A stretch of 64,000 nucleotides of DNA from Corynebacterium falsenii (GTDB lineage: Bacteria; Actinomycetota; Actinomycetes; Mycobacteriales; Mycobacteriaceae). The DNA is taken from positions 992,001 to 1,056,000 of the forward strand of contig JVKJ01000005.1 of assembly GCA_001054945.1 (NCBI GenBank), read 5' to 3'. The position numbers were made by a program, and so were the translations under genes. The first letter of the stretch is position 1, and the number at the start of each line of letters is the position of its first letter. The notes under the pieces are model-generated. The model saw nothing but the letters and a program-made list of their open reading frames with translations. It was not told the DNA's origin and did no database searches. Below, one piece after another: positions 1-8,422 of this stretch.

Positions 1-361
1 TTGCGGTCTTCTGGTTGGCGTCTTGCTCGCTGAGCTCAAAACCTGCCACGGTGACCAGCGTGATCTCCGCGGCTGTCGGGGGTTCTGGGCGCGGTGGCTT
101 GCGGCGCGCACCGGCCTCCTTGGCCTCTGCGACGAGTGCCTCCCAGTGCGCCTGCGCGGCATCCAGCTTGTCCTGGGGCACGGGAACATTGGTGCCCACG
201 AGGTCGCGAACGCCCTGCAGGACATTGGGATCCACCCACGCGTGCGCAGTATTTTCCAGCACCTCGCGGGCACGAACCGTCAGCAGGTCCGGGTTCCCGG
301 GGCCCGCACCAACGAAGAGGACACGGCCTGGCCCGACCTGGGCATTTCCGGCGATTGTCAT
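1..361 (-). CDS. Uroporphyrinogen-III methyltransferase/synthase, N-terminal part (cut by window edge)
   Basis: Only the first 120 codons are visible; the gene runs off the left edge. The residues GRVLFVGAGPGNPDLLTVRA near the N-terminus are the SAM-binding signature of CobA/CysG-type uroporphyrinogen-III C-methyltransferases, which in corynebacteria are commonly fused to uroporphyrinogen-III synthase (HemD). It follows hemA and hemC on the same strand, so it is the third gene of a tetrapyrrole operon. The product of the full protein would be uroporphyrinogen III and precorrin-2/siroheme precursors. The ATG at 361 is chosen because GGAAAG lies about 8 nt upstream; an in-frame ATG at 379 adds six residues but has no clear ribosome site. 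The fused HemD half cannot be confirmed here. Confidence 0.8.
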   Translation of the reverse strand, partial: MTIAGNAQVGPGRVLFVGAGPGNPDLLTVRAREVLENTAHAWVDPNVLQGVRDLVGTNVPVPQDKLDAAQAHWEALVAEAKEAGARRKPPRPEPPTAAEITLVTVAGFELSEQDANQKTA

Positions 362-458
362 AATGGCACTTTCCATCATTGTGAGTAGTGGTGACAGGTT
401 TTTGGGGTGAGGGGAGCGGATTCGCTCGACCCCCTCTGCGTGGCGCGGTCAGGCCATG

Positions 459-1415
459 TCAGGCCATGATGTCGGCGGCGCCTGCGGTAAGTAACGCTCT
501 GCCAACCGATCTGCCTGCGCTCTCTGCATCGCTATGCCATCGTTCCCGCAGGTCTATCGGCACAGTGATCGTCTCTTCCACCCGGCGCGATCCATCCAGC
601 GCATAGGCACCGCCGGTGAGTGTGAGGGTGTGCTGTCCCTCCGAGTCCTCTTCAAGGGTGGAGTACGCGGCGACGGGCGCGGTGCAGCCAGCTTCTAGGG
701 TGCTCAGAACCGCGCGCTCCGCCACGGCTCGAGCATGGGATGGCACGTGGTCCAAGTGCTTCACCGCGTTCCACGCCGCCTCGTCATCGGCACGTACTTC
801 CACACTCAGTGCTCCTTGTGCCGGGGCGGGCTTAATGAGTTGCGGGTCGATGGACTCGGCAGCGCGATCCAATTCGCCAATGCGTTCCAGGCCGGCACGG
901 GCCAGGATCACGGCGTCCAGGTCCTGGCCGACACGGCTCATGCGTGTGCCCACATTTCCGCGGAGGGGAAGAATCTCCAGGTCGGAGCGCACGGCCTTCA
1001 GCTGGGAGACACGCCGGGGCGCGGAGGTCCCAACCTTGGCACCGGAGGGGAGCTCCTGGAGGGACTGATTATCCACGCTGATGAGCACCTCTCGCGGGTC
1101 CACCCTCTCCGGCACGACTGTCCGGAAGCGGGTATCCGGAGCGGTAGGCAAATCCTTGAAGGAGTGGACGGCGATATCGCATTCCCCGTTTGCCAGCGCG
1201 GTTCGCAGGGTCTCCGTGAACACGCCGACTCCAATGTTCGCCACGGGAGTCTGGGCCTTCTGCGAGGCATCGCCGGGGGTATGCACAAAATGCAGCTCTG
1301 CGCGGGCACCGCTGTCCAATACTCCATCGCGGACGTGCCCCGCCTGAGTGGAAGCCAGCGTGGACCCGCGGGTGCCGATCAGCAGAACGCGCTGGTTGTC
1401 GCCGCTGTGAGTCAT
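459..1415 (-). CDS. hemC: Porphobilinogen deaminase (hydroxymethylbilane synthase)
   Basis: This cytosolic enzyme joins four porphobilinogens into hydroxymethylbilane in heme synthesis. The 318-residue length is normal. The N-terminus IGTRGSTLASTQAG and the block IAVHSFKDLP are family hallmarks, as is the arginine-rich LRGNVGTRMSRV stretch. Cys244 in LEAGCTAPVAAY is the expected attachment point of the dipyrromethane cofactor. Its ATG overlaps the hemA stop by four bases (ATGA), so translation is probably coupled. No alternative function is likely. Confidence 0.97.
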   Translation of the reverse strand: MTHSGDNQRVLLIGTRGSTLASTQAGHVRDGVLDSGARAELHFVHTPGDASQKAQTPVANIGVGVFTETLRTALANGECDIAVHSFKDLPTAPDTRFRTVVPERVDPREVLISVDNQSLQELPSGAKVGTSAPRRVSQLKAVRSDLEILPLRGNVGTRMSRVGQDLDAVILARAGLERIGELDRAAESIDPQLIKPAPAQGALSVEVRADDEAAWNAVKHLDHVPSHARAVAERAVLSTLEAGCTAPVAAYSTLEEDSEGQHTLTLTGGAYALDGSRRVEETITVPIDLRERWHSDAESAGRSVGRALLTAGAADIMA

Positions 1416-2923
1416 GCCTTCTCCCCGGGGGTAGATTCCTGGTCCTTGCGAGATACGTTTCGAGCTTGTCGGCCGGTAATTTCGGACGACGTCTGCCCGT
1501 TTTTCAGGGCCGCCCCGCCCGTGACACCGCTGGGTTCAGCCACTGATTCCACGATGCCGGTGGGCAGGTTAAACAGGGCCGCCAGTGCGTCCGGATAGCT
1601 CACGGACTGCCCGCCAGCGGACAACTTTTTCGCCTGCACAGTCGGGGTGTGCAGCATCCGATCCACCAGTCGGCGCATGGACTTCTCCACGGCCGCGTGG
1701 TGCTCCTCGGACATTCCCTGGACGTGCCTATCCAGGTACTGCAGCTCCTCTGCCATCAGGTCGCTCGCACGCTTACGCAGCGCCTTGACCGTCGGCACCA
1801 CTGCCTGCGCGCGCTGTTGCTCGAGGAAGGCCTCGAGTTCTTCCGCCACGATGTCGCGGGCAGGGTCCACGTCGCGGGCGTTGTCGTCCGCCTTCGTGGT
1901 GAGTTCTTCGATGTTCAGGAGGTGGACGCCATCGATGTCCGCCGTGCTGGATTCGATGTCGCGTGGCATCGATAGATCCACCAGCGCCACCGGCGCCGGC
2001 GAAGCGCCACTCCGACTAGCCCGCTCGTCCATGGCAGCCCGCATTTGTTCGGCCGTGACCACGAACCCCACGGCTCCCGTCGCGGAGATCACGAGGTCAA
2101 TCTGGCTCAGCACCTCGGACATATCCTCCAGCGGCACCGCCCGAGACGTCACCCCAGCCTCCGCAGCGTGGCCCGCCAGGGCCTCGGCGCGGGCGAACGT
2201 GCGATTGGCCACGATGATTTCGCTCACGCCCAGCTTGCCCACATAGGTCGATGCCAGTGAAGCCATTGCTCCAGCGCCAATGATGAGCGCGCGGCGTCCA
2301 GCCAAGGGGGTGGCGTCCTTACCTTGACCCTCAGAACCTAGTTCCCCAGAAGCGCCCTCCAACTCGAGCGAGCGGACGGCCTCGTCGACAGCGAATGAGA
2401 CCATCGAGGACCCGGCGGTATCGATGTGCGTCTCCGAGTGGACGCGCTTTCCCGTTCGCAATGCGCGCTGGGTGAGGTCGTGGAGGGTGCGACCAACCGT
2501 GCCGTCCTCGTTGGCAGCCTGGTACGTCGTGCGAAGCTGGCCAATGATCTGCTGCTCGCCGACGACCATGGAATCGAGCCCAGAAGCGACGTTCAGCAGG
2601 TGCTCCGCTGCGGAATCCGCGTAGTGAACGTAGATGTGCTGCTCCAGGTCCTCAACGGGAACTCCGCTGAAGTCGGAGATGGTTTCAATCACGTGATCCA
2701 AACCGGAGTGGAAGGCTCCCGCGACGGTGTAGAACTCCATCCGGTTGCAGGTGGAGAGCACCATAGCCTCGGAGATGACGTCCCGATCCATGAGTGACAT
2801 GCGGAGCTTGGGAAGCTCCGTGTCCGCCACAGACACCTTTTCCAACAGAGGCACTGGGGCGGAGCGGAAGGATAGTCCCACCAGAAGCACTGCGGACGAG
2901 CCAGTCCGGGTGTGCCCAGCCAT
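1412..2923 (-). CDS. hemA: Glutamyl-tRNA reductase
   Basis: First committed step of C5 heme synthesis: NADPH-dependent reduction of glutamyl-tRNA to glutamate-1-semialdehyde. The N-terminus LLVGLSFRSAPVPLLEKV and the catalytic STCNRMEFY (Cys59) identify it; the NADPH domain begins with ALIIGAGAMASLASTYVGKL, and a C-terminal dimerisation helix follows. At 503 residues it is somewhat longer than usual, with a low-complexity tail (about the last 45 residues) after the conserved part. The ATG at 2923 follows GAGGAT closely and AAGGAGG further upstream; a TTG one codon earlier and internal GTGs are alternatives. It heads the hem operon. Confidence 0.96.
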   Translation of the reverse strand: MAGHTRTGSSAVLLVGLSFRSAPVPLLEKVSVADTELPKLRMSLMDRDVISEAMVLSTCNRMEFYTVAGAFHSGLDHVIETISDFSGVPVEDLEQHIYVHYADSAAEHLLNVASGLDSMVVGEQQIIGQLRTTYQAANEDGTVGRTLHDLTQRALRTGKRVHSETHIDTAGSSMVSFAVDEAVRSLELEGASGELGSEGQGKDATPLAGRRALIIGAGAMASLASTYVGKLGVSEIIVANRTFARAEALAGHAAEAGVTSRAVPLEDMSEVLSQIDLVISATGAVGFVVTAEQMRAAMDERASRSGASPAPVALVDLSMPRDIESSTADIDGVHLLNIEELTTKADDNARDVDPARDIVAEELEAFLEQQRAQAVVPTVKALRKRASDLMAEELQYLDRHVQGMSEEHHAAVEKSMRRLVDRMLHTPTVQAKKLSAGGQSVSYPDALAALFNLPTGIVESVAEPSGVTGGAALKNGQTSSEITGRQARNVSRKDQESTPGEKA

Positions 2924-3073
2924 CAAATCCTCAAGCCTCCTTGTGGGGTACGCCCCCTGCGTAGTTACGAGAGGATACGTTAGCCCTTAACACACCCCAA
3001 TGACAAAATGGGCAATTCGTTTTGTTATATGAGCCGCGGGCGTGTACGGGAGGCGGGCGCAGAACGGGTGTGA

Positions 3074-3319
3074 TCAGCGCTGCAGCTCGGCCAGCAGCTC
3101 GTCATTATCCACTTCCCAGCAGGCGAATTCTTCCTCATCCACCAGGACGACCGGGACGCGGTCGCCGAACTCCACCCGAAGCGAAGGATCGGAACCGGGG
3201 TCATCAATGTCGATCACCTCCAACTCAGCGCCAGCGGCGGCGACGATCGGGGTAATCTGTGTGCGCACTCGGGCGCATGACCCACAGGAAGCACGGGTTA
3301 AAAGGGCAACGGTCTTCAT
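3074..3319 (-). CDS. Glutaredoxin-like thiol-disulfide protein
   Basis: An 81-residue single-domain protein with a thioredoxin-like pattern: strand MKTVALLTRA, active-site CGSC at residues 12-15, then VEFGDRVPVVLVDEEEF carrying the cis-proline region. It resembles the short glutaredoxin family (DUF836) common in actinobacteria. The substrate is unknown; a dithiol redox role in the cytosol is inferred. It is divergent from the HAD phosphatase, whose start is only 49 bases away, so the two promoters must be packed together or overlap. In actinobacteria such genes often sit by hemA, which agrees with the position here. Confidence 0.8.
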   Translation of the reverse strand: MKTVALLTRASCGSCARVRTQITPIVAAAGAELEVIDIDDPGSDPSLRVEFGDRVPVVLVDEEEFACWEVDNDELLAELQR

Positions 3320-3368
3320 GCCCCATTCTTATAGCAATCGATGTCGGCGAAAGGGTAACTTGGACACC

Positions 3369-4493
3369 GTGACTGAGCAGCATCCCGAATTTCACGTGGA
3401 TCACGACCCGCTTCCGCGCCGCATTCAGGACGCTGCCGTTGATACCGCGAGGGCTGTGAGAAGCCTGATCCGCGGGTTCTTGAGCCAGCGGGTGTTTCCC
3501 GCGAAGGGCGATTCGGCTCAACAGGAGGCCGGGGTAGCGTCCGCGCAGACCGCATTGGACCTTCCGGCCATCTTCATCAGCAAAGATGACCCCGACGATG
3601 ACGATGCCATCGAGAAAATCGCCGCCAGCTACCGAGTCACGGGTGATGAATTCCGCACCGGTCTGCGCAATCTCCGTGGCGCGGAGGCCGCCGCGGGTGG
3701 CAATAACCGGTTGAATCTTCCGGACCCGCATATCCCCCAGGACACGGGCGTCGCGGCGTTCTTCGACGTGGACAACACCCTGATCAAGGGTGCCTCCATC
3801 CTCCTCTTCGCCCGCGGCCTGGCAAAGCGTCGCTTCTTCTCCACTCGCGAGATCATGAGTTTCGTGTGGAAGCAGTTCAAGTTTCGAGTCTCCGGTGAAC
3901 ATCACGGGGACATTGATTCGGGCCGGGAGCAAGCCCTCGCCCTCGTTAAGGGACGCCACGTCTCAGAAGTCACCGCACTCGCCGAAGAAATTTGGGCTGC
4001 CACCATTGCCGAGCGGATCTTCCCGGACACCAAGGAACTGGCAGATATGCACCTCCTGGCCGGCCACGAGGTGTGGCTGGTCACGGCGAGCCCGGTGCAG
4101 CTCGCGCAGATTATCGCCCGCGAGCTGGGTTTCACGGGCGCACTCGGTACCGTTGCCGAGGTGGAAGACGGGGTGTTTACCGGCCGGATGGTCGGCGACA
4201 TCCTCCACGGGCCGGGCAAGAAGCACGCGGTGCTGGCCCTTGCAGCCCACGAGAATCTAGACCTCACGCGGTGTACGGCATATTCGGATTCCGTGAATGA
4301 CCTGCCGATGTTATCGATGGTTGGTACCGCTGTGGCGGTGAATCCAGATTCCAAGTTGCGGAAGGCTGCGCACAAGAACGGCTGGGACATCCGCGACTAT
4401 CGCCGGGGACGGCAGCGGGCGGCCAAGTTCGGCGGTCCCGCGATTGCCGCACTGAGCGTGGTCGCAGTAGCGGCCTGGTGGGTCCGCCGGTGA
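3369..4493 (+). CDS. HAD-IB family phosphatase with C-terminal membrane anchor
   Basis: About 374 residues. A variable acidic N-terminal region (about 1-125) precedes a HAD core: motif I FFDVDNTLIKG (about residue 130) with the nucleophile and acid aspartates, motif II VTASP, and motif IV SDSVNDLPML (about residue 305). This arrangement matches the SerB-like HAD-IB subfamily. A hydrophobic stretch with a terminal WWVRR ends the protein, so it is probably tethered to the membrane. A GTG start at 3369 is preferred because it follows AAAGGG; the open frame extends much further upstream over the divergent neighbour. The substrate is not known; phosphoserine or a phospholipid head group are options. 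Confidence 0.85.
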   Translation: MTEQHPEFHVDHDPLPRRIQDAAVDTARAVRSLIRGFLSQRVFPAKGDSAQQEAGVASAQTALDLPAIFISKDDPDDDDAIEKIAASYRVTGDEFRTGLRNLRGAEAAAGGNNRLNLPDPHIPQDTGVAAFFDVDNTLIKGASILLFARGLAKRRFFSTREIMSFVWKQFKFRVSGEHHGDIDSGREQALALVKGRHVSEVTALAEEIWAATIAERIFPDTKELADMHLLAGHEVWLVTASPVQLAQIIARELGFTGALGTVAEVEDGVFTGRMVGDILHGPGKKHAVLALAAHENLDLTRCTAYSDSVNDLPMLSMVGTAVAVNPDSKLRKAAHKNGWDIRDYRRGRQRAAKFGGPAIAALSVVAVAAWWVRR

Positions 4494-4544
4494 TCCTCCC
4501 CTTGGGAGTCAACTCACATTCCCGCAGGTGAACGCCATTGATCG

Positions 4545-4561
4545 ATACCCCCTAGGGGTAT
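4545..4561. promoter_or_regulatory. CsoR-type copper operator upstream of copZ-copA
   Basis: The 17 bases ATACCCCCTAGGGGTAT form a near-perfect palindrome around CCCCTAGGGG, 53-69 bases before the copZ GTG. This resembles the G/C-tract palindromes bound by the copper-sensing repressor CsoR, and its position fits promoter occlusion. The regulator gene is not in this window, so the assignment is by motif and context. Confidence 0.7.
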
Positions 4562-4613
4562 ATCGTTGGGGATGAAAGGGGCCTGAAGGCTCTTTCGTCG
4601 ATATGGAACGGAA

Positions 4614-4823
4614 GTGGAGAAAATGGCGTCCAAAAATTACACCGTCACCGGAATGACCTGCGAACACTGTGTTGCCGCCGTCAAGGACGAGGTCGGCGAC
4701 CTGGCTGGCGTGAGCGGCGTAAACGTGGACCTGACCTCCGGGGCGATGACTGTGGAGGGCGAGGGCTTCACCGATAGCGCTATCGCGGAAGCTGTCGAGG
4801 AGGCGGGGTATGCCCTCGCCTAA
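4614..4823 (+). CDS. copZ: Copper chaperone (heavy-metal-associated domain)
   Basis: A 69-residue single HMA domain with the metal site GMTCEHC and a typical ferredoxin-like length. It would carry Cu(I) in the cytosol to the adjacent P-type ATPase. The GTG at 4614 follows GGAAC; the ATG at 4623 is an equally possible start, three codons later. Its 3' end overlaps the start of copA by 14 bases, indicating one transcript. A CsoR-like operator lies just upstream, suggesting induction by copper. Silver or another soft metal cannot be excluded from sequence alone. Confidence 0.9.
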   Translation: MEKMASKNYTVTGMTCEHCVAAVKDEVGDLAGVSGVNVDLTSGAMTVEGEGFTDSAIAEAVEEAGYALA

Positions 4824-7098
4824 TGCGAGCGCGACACCTTCTGAGAATCTGCTGGTGCACACAGACCTGGCGATCAAGGGGATGACCTGCACCTCCTGCT
4901 CGTCCCGCGTCGAGCGGAAGTTGAACAAGCTCGACGGGGTGCAGGCGAACGTGAACTTCGCCACGGAGACTGCATCTGTTGATTACGACCCGGCTGTGGC
5001 GGACCCACAGCTTCTCGTGGACACCGTCCGCAAGACGGGATATGAGACGGAGCTGCCCGAACAGGACTCGACGGGGGGTCAGCCCACGCCGCAGGACGAG
5101 CTCCGGCGGCGACTGTTCGTGGCGGCGGTGCTCGCTGTTCCCACCGTCATAGTGAGCATGATCCCCGCCGCCCAGTTCCCCTACTGGCAATGGGCGGCAT
5201 TGGTGCTGGTCACCCCCATTTTCTTCTGGTGCGGTGCGCCGTTTCACCGGGCGACCCTGACGAATCTGCGCCACGGGTCCTTCACGATGGATACGCTCAT
5301 TTCGATGGGGACAACGGCGGCCTTTGTTTGGTCGTTGTGGGCGCTTTTCCTGGGCAACGCGGGGCAGCGCGGCATGACGATGACCATGGAGTGGTGGCCG
5401 CTGCCAGGCCACGGCGAACACAATGGCGCCGACGAGATCTACCTGGAATCCGTCGCCGTGGTGATCGCGTTCCTCCTACTGGGGCGATGGTTCGAGGAGA
5501 AGGCGAAGAAGCGCTCCGGCGAGGCGCTGGAGAAATTGCTGGACATGGGCGCCAAGGAGGCGACCGTTCTGCGCGATGGCCGCGAGGTCAGGATTCGAGC
5601 GTCCAGCATTGCTGTCGGTGACCAGTTCGTCACGCGCCCAGGAGAAAAGATCGCCACGGATGGCACTGTGTTGTCTGGGGAGTCGGCGGTGGATGAGTCG
5701 ATGCTGACAGGCGAGCCAAACCCGGTGGATGTTTCGCCGGGTTCCGAGGTCACGGGCGCGACCATCAACACGTCCGGCCGCTTGATCGTCGAGGCCACGC
5801 GCGTGGGCTCAGACACGACCCTCGCCGCTATCGGCGCGCTGGTCACCGCGGCGCAGTCTTCCAAGGCTCCGATCCAACGACTCGTTGATCGCATTTCCCA
5901 GTGGTTCGTGCCGGTGGTTGTGGGGGTCTCGCTCGTCACGCTGGGTGCGCACCTCGCCGCGGGTCATGGGATGACCTCTGCGTTCACGGCCGCAGTCGCC
6001 GTCCTGATTATCGCGTGCCCCTGCGCCCTAGGTTTAGCGACGCCAACGGCCCTCCTCGTTGGCACCGGACGAGGCGCGCAGTCTGGCCTGTTGATTCGCG
6101 GGCCCGAGGTGCTGGAGTCTACCCGACGGGTGGACGCCATCGTTCTGGATAAGACGGGGACCGTCACGACCGGTGCCATGGAGCTGGAGAACGTTTATGT
6201 GGCAGACGTCGATTCAGCCGCTGCTCGATCGGTTGCTGCTCCTGACTCTTCGAGGCAGATAAGTAACCTTGACCTGCTGACTTTCGCGGCTGCCGTGGAG
6301 TCCGCCTCCGAGCACCCCATCGCCCGCGCCATCTGCCGGGCGGCTCCATCCTCAGACCTGCCAGAGGTGAGTGAGTTCAAAAACCTCGCTGGCCACGGTG
6401 TCGAAGGAATGGTCGAGGGACGCGCGGTTCGCGTCACGCGGGGGGATTCGGGCGTCGACGATAAGCTCCGTGGCGTCATAAAAACTTCCCAAGCTAAGGG
6501 CGCGACGCCGGTCCTCGTCTCCCTCGATGGGAAACCTGCGGGCGTGATTGTGGTGCGGGATGCGGTGAAAGAGTCGTCGACGCGGGGGATCGCAGAGCTG
6601 AAGGAATTGGGGCTGCGGCCGGTGTTATTGACCGGCGACAATGCTGGGGCGGCACGGGCAGTCGCGCGCGAGGTTGGGATCGATGAAAACGATGTCATTT
6701 CGGAAGTGATGCCCGAAGATAAGGTCGAGGCTGTGCGGCAGTTGCAGAAGCAGGGACGCCGCGTGGCAATGGTCGGCGACGGGGTCAATGACGCGGCCGC
6801 TCTCGCGCAGGCTGACCTGGGCATGGCCATGGGGGCTGGAACAGATGTGGCGATCGAGGCCTCGGATATCACCCTGATGAATAGTGATGTCTCCAGCGCA
6901 GCCAAGGCGATTCGGCTGGCGCGGCGGACGTTGCGGGTGATCCGGCAGAATCTGTTCTGGGCGTTCGCGTACAACGTGGTGTTGATTCCAGTGGCGGCTC
7001 TGGGGTGGTTGAGCCCGATGTTGGCTGGGATTGCGATGGCGATGTCGAGCGTAGTTGTGGTCAGTAACTCGCTGCGGCTGAGGGGGATGCGGCTCTAG
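4810..7098 (+). CDS. copA: Copper-exporting P1B-type ATPase
   Basis: A 762-residue membrane pump that uses ATP to export Cu(I). It has one N-terminal HMA domain (GMTCTSC, about residues 24-30), the actuator TGEP (about 300), the membrane metal site CPC in [10 protein letters not shown] (about 403-405), the phosphorylation motif DKTGT (Asp about 447), the HP pair in EHPIAR (about 502) and GDGVND near 657. The last membrane helix carries MAMSS, as in Cu(I) pumps. It overlaps copZ and shares its operator. A one-HMA layout of this length is normal. Confidence 0.95.
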   Translation: MPSPNASATPSENLLVHTDLAIKGMTCTSCSSRVERKLNKLDGVQANVNFATETASVDYDPAVADPQLLVDTVRKTGYETELPEQDSTGGQPTPQDELRRRLFVAAVLAVPTVIVSMIPAAQFPYWQWAALVLVTPIFFWCGAPFHRATLTNLRHGSFTMDTLISMGTTAAFVWSLWALFLGNAGQRGMTMTMEWWPLPGHGEHNGADEIYLESVAVVIAFLLLGRWFEEKAKKRSGEALEKLLDMGAKEATVLRDGREVRIRASSIAVGDQFVTRPGEKIATDGTVLSGESAVDESMLTGEPNPVDVSPGSEVTGATINTSGRLIVEATRVGSDTTLAAIGALVTAAQSSKAPIQRLVDRISQWFVPVVVGVSLVTLGAHLAAGHGMTSAFTAAVAVLIIACPCALGLATPTALLVGTGRGAQSGLLIRGPEVLESTRRVDAIVLDKTGTVTTGAMELENVYVADVDSAAARSVAAPDSSRQISNLDLLTFAAAVESASEHPIARAICRAAPSSDLPEVSEFKNLAGHGVEGMVEGRAVRVTRGDSGVDDKLRGVIKTSQAKGATPVLVSLDGKPAGVIVVRDAVKESSTRGIAELKELGLRPVLLTGDNAGAARAVAREVGIDENDVISEVMPEDKVEAVRQLQKQGRRVAMVGDGVNDAAALAQADLGMAMGAGTDVAIEASDITLMNSDVSSAAKAIRLARRTLRVIRQNLFWAFAYNVVLIPVAALGWLSPMLAGIAMAMSSVVVVSNSLRLRGMRL

Positions 7099-7241
7099 TT
7101 TTTTTGGGGGGAGGGCGGAGGAGGGCGTCTTCTCCGGCTTTCCTTCGACTTTCTTCCGATTTTCTTCCCGGTTTCCCCCTGGTTTTCCTCCTAGCGAGAC
7201 CAACCACCCGCCGCTCTAGCACCGACAGTCCCGTGCGTTTG

Positions 7242-7354
7242 AACTTGCGGCATTGCACGACAGAAAACGGCCAAAAACCAACACCAAACGCCGCAAGTTG
7301 CGGCAATTAGCCTCAAACGCCGCAAGTTGGGAATGACCACCAAACGCCGCAAGT
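7242..7354. repeat. Cluster of CAAACGCCGCAAG repeats with a 58-bp inverted element
   Basis: AACTTGCGGC (7242-7251) and GCCGCAAGTT (7290-7299) are perfect inverted arms 38 bases apart. CAAACGCCGCAAG recurs at 7285, 7314 and 7341, giving three direct copies spaced 27-29 bases, each joined to TT or TA. The same architecture and the same 58-base span recur at 57809-57866. The cluster lies in the gap between copA and the bS22 terminator and overlaps no convincing gene. Its function is unknown. Apart from this cluster, 7099-7371 shows only a T/C-rich tract after copA. Confidence 0.8.
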
Positions 7355-7371
7355 AAGAGGAGCTCAAACCG

Positions 7372-7407
7372 AAAGGCCCCGACTCCACAATTGGAATCGG
7401 GGCCTTT
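7372..7407 (-). terminator. Intrinsic terminator after the bS22 gene
   Basis: AAAGGCCCCGA (7372-7382) pairs with TCGGGGCCTTT (7397-7407), an 11-bp stem with a 14-base loop. Read on the minus strand it lies 46 bases beyond the bS22 stop and is followed by a short T-containing tail. It could also act on copA read-through from the other side. Confidence 0.8.
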
Positions 7408-7453
7408 CACACCCACCGGCAGGTTTCCACCTCACCGCGCGAGCGAACTCGGG

Positions 7454-7555
7454 CTACTTGCCCAACTTACGACGCTGAACGCGCGTACGGCGCAGCATCT
7501 TGCGGTGCTTCTTCTTGGACATGCGCTTGCGGCGCTTCTTGATCACAGAACCCAT
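7454..7555 (-). CDS. Small ribosomal subunit protein bS22 (AURKAIP1/COX24-like)
   Basis: A 33-codon gene. The product begins [20 protein letters not shown] and ends VQRRKLGK, almost entirely Lys/Arg. This matches the tiny actinobacterial protein annotated as AURKAIP1/COX24-domain protein and found in mycobacterial 30S structures as bS22. It stands alone between two terminators and next to the BldC-like gene. Gene callers with a length cut-off would miss it. It is recognised from the family sequence and from its near-complete basic composition. Confidence 0.93.
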   Translation of the reverse strand: MGSVIKKRRKRMSKKKHRKMLRRTRVQRRKLGK

Positions 7556-7784
7556 GACGGGAACCCTCAATTCTTCTTGCGGTCAATGTTCAGTTCGCGG
7601 CCCGCCTTGCCTTTCAATGATGCTCGCACGAACGCCGAAACCAGCTGTCGCGCACACCAAGCGGCGGGCGGATAAGGTGCCGGGGGCGATTCCGACACGA
7701 ATGGATCACATTCTACTGTGTACACCCCCAAAGAGACAAAAATCCTCGAGCCAATTGTTGGATCTAAGCCCTGGCAGTTCACAC

Positions 7785-7819
7785 AAAAACACCCCGGGGC
7801 AACCCCGGGGCTAGTTTTT
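7785..7819. terminator. Bidirectional terminator between bS22 and the helix-turn-helix gene
   Basis: CCCCGGGG (7792-7799) pairs with a second CCCCGGGG (7803-7810) across CAA, flanked by AAAAAC on the left and GTTTTT on the right, so it has T-tracts in both directions. It lies 50 bases beyond the stop of the minus-strand helix-turn-helix gene. The rest of 7556-7868 holds no gene that I can support. Confidence 0.85.
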
Positions 7820-7868
7820 GCATCAGGCGCATGCTGTGGCGAGCATCACCAACATCGCGTGTCGCTGA

Positions 7869-8069
7869 TTAACCAGTCTTTCCGGCGTTATACACCGAGG
7901 TGCCCAGATAATCCTGAACAGCCTGGTCATGCACTCGGAAAGAGCGCCCCACCCGAACAGCGGGCAGCTCACCGGAGTGAACCAAACGGTAGACCGTCAT
8001 CTTCGACACACGCATGAGCTCCGCGACCTCTGCGACGGTCAAAAACTTTCCATTGTCATTATTTGCCAT
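7869..8069 (-). CDS. BldC-like excisionase-family helix-turn-helix protein
   Basis: About 66 residues. The core FLTVAEVAELMRVSKMTVYR followed by LVHSGELPAVRVGRSFRV is the winged MerR/excisionase helix-turn-helix of the BldC family, small DNA-binding proteins conserved in actinobacteria and not linked to phage excision. It probably binds direct repeats cooperatively and regulates transcription; targets are unknown. The ATG at 8069 is preferred (MANNDNGKFL); a GTG at 8081 would add four residues. It is followed by a strong terminator and is transcribed alone. Its neighbourhood, bS22 and proC, is the usual one in this genus. Confidence 0.85.
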   Translation of the reverse strand: MANNDNGKFLTVAEVAELMRVSKMTVYRLVHSGELPAVRVGRSFRVHDQAVQDYLGTSVYNAGKTG

Positions 8070-8362
8070 AGATTCAACCACTTTCTTGGCGCTCTCATGC
8101 GCTGCAGGCTTCCCCTCCTGCAGGACTTCACACGTGAGGGCTCTGCACCACTATAACGTGATTCGAGTGACTCATGCGCAATCAGGGGAACATTATGCAT
8201 TTGTAACTTCCAGTGACCACTGCCACCACTGTGCTGCAATGTTACTAGAGTGAAAATTATTTTGCATTCACGCGATATTAGGCTCTTTGCCGTCCCCGAT
8301 CTCGGCCACTGGCCTCACTCCGCGAAGACATCCCACCCCGAAGACACCCCATACGTTCGCGC
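8070..8362. other. Intergenic region upstream of the BldC-like gene
   Basis: About 290 bases without a supportable gene. The AT-rich stretch near 8185-8280 would hold the promoter of the minus-strand BldC-like gene. CTGCAGG (8102-8108) and CCTGCAG (8117-8123) form a small inverted repeat close to that gene's start. No convincing operator was recognised. Confidence 0.4.
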
Positions 8363-8399
8363 AAAAAGGCGGGACGCTCCATCGGTGGCGTCCCGCCTC
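8363..8399 (-). terminator. Intrinsic terminator of proC
   Basis: AGGCGGGACGC (8368-8378) pairs with GCGTCCCGCCT (8389-8399), and on the minus strand it is followed by TTTTTGCG. It starts 24 bases after the proC stop. The right arm contains one copy of the dispersed TGGCGTCCC motif. Confidence 0.88.
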
Positions 8400-8422
8400 C
8401 ATCCCCCCACCCCCTAGGCGGC

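Noticed and set aside
3042..3368. Upstream extension of the HAD phosphatase frame
   Set aside because: It overlaps the oppositely oriented glutaredoxin-like gene and has no ribosome site, while the GTG at 3369 has one.
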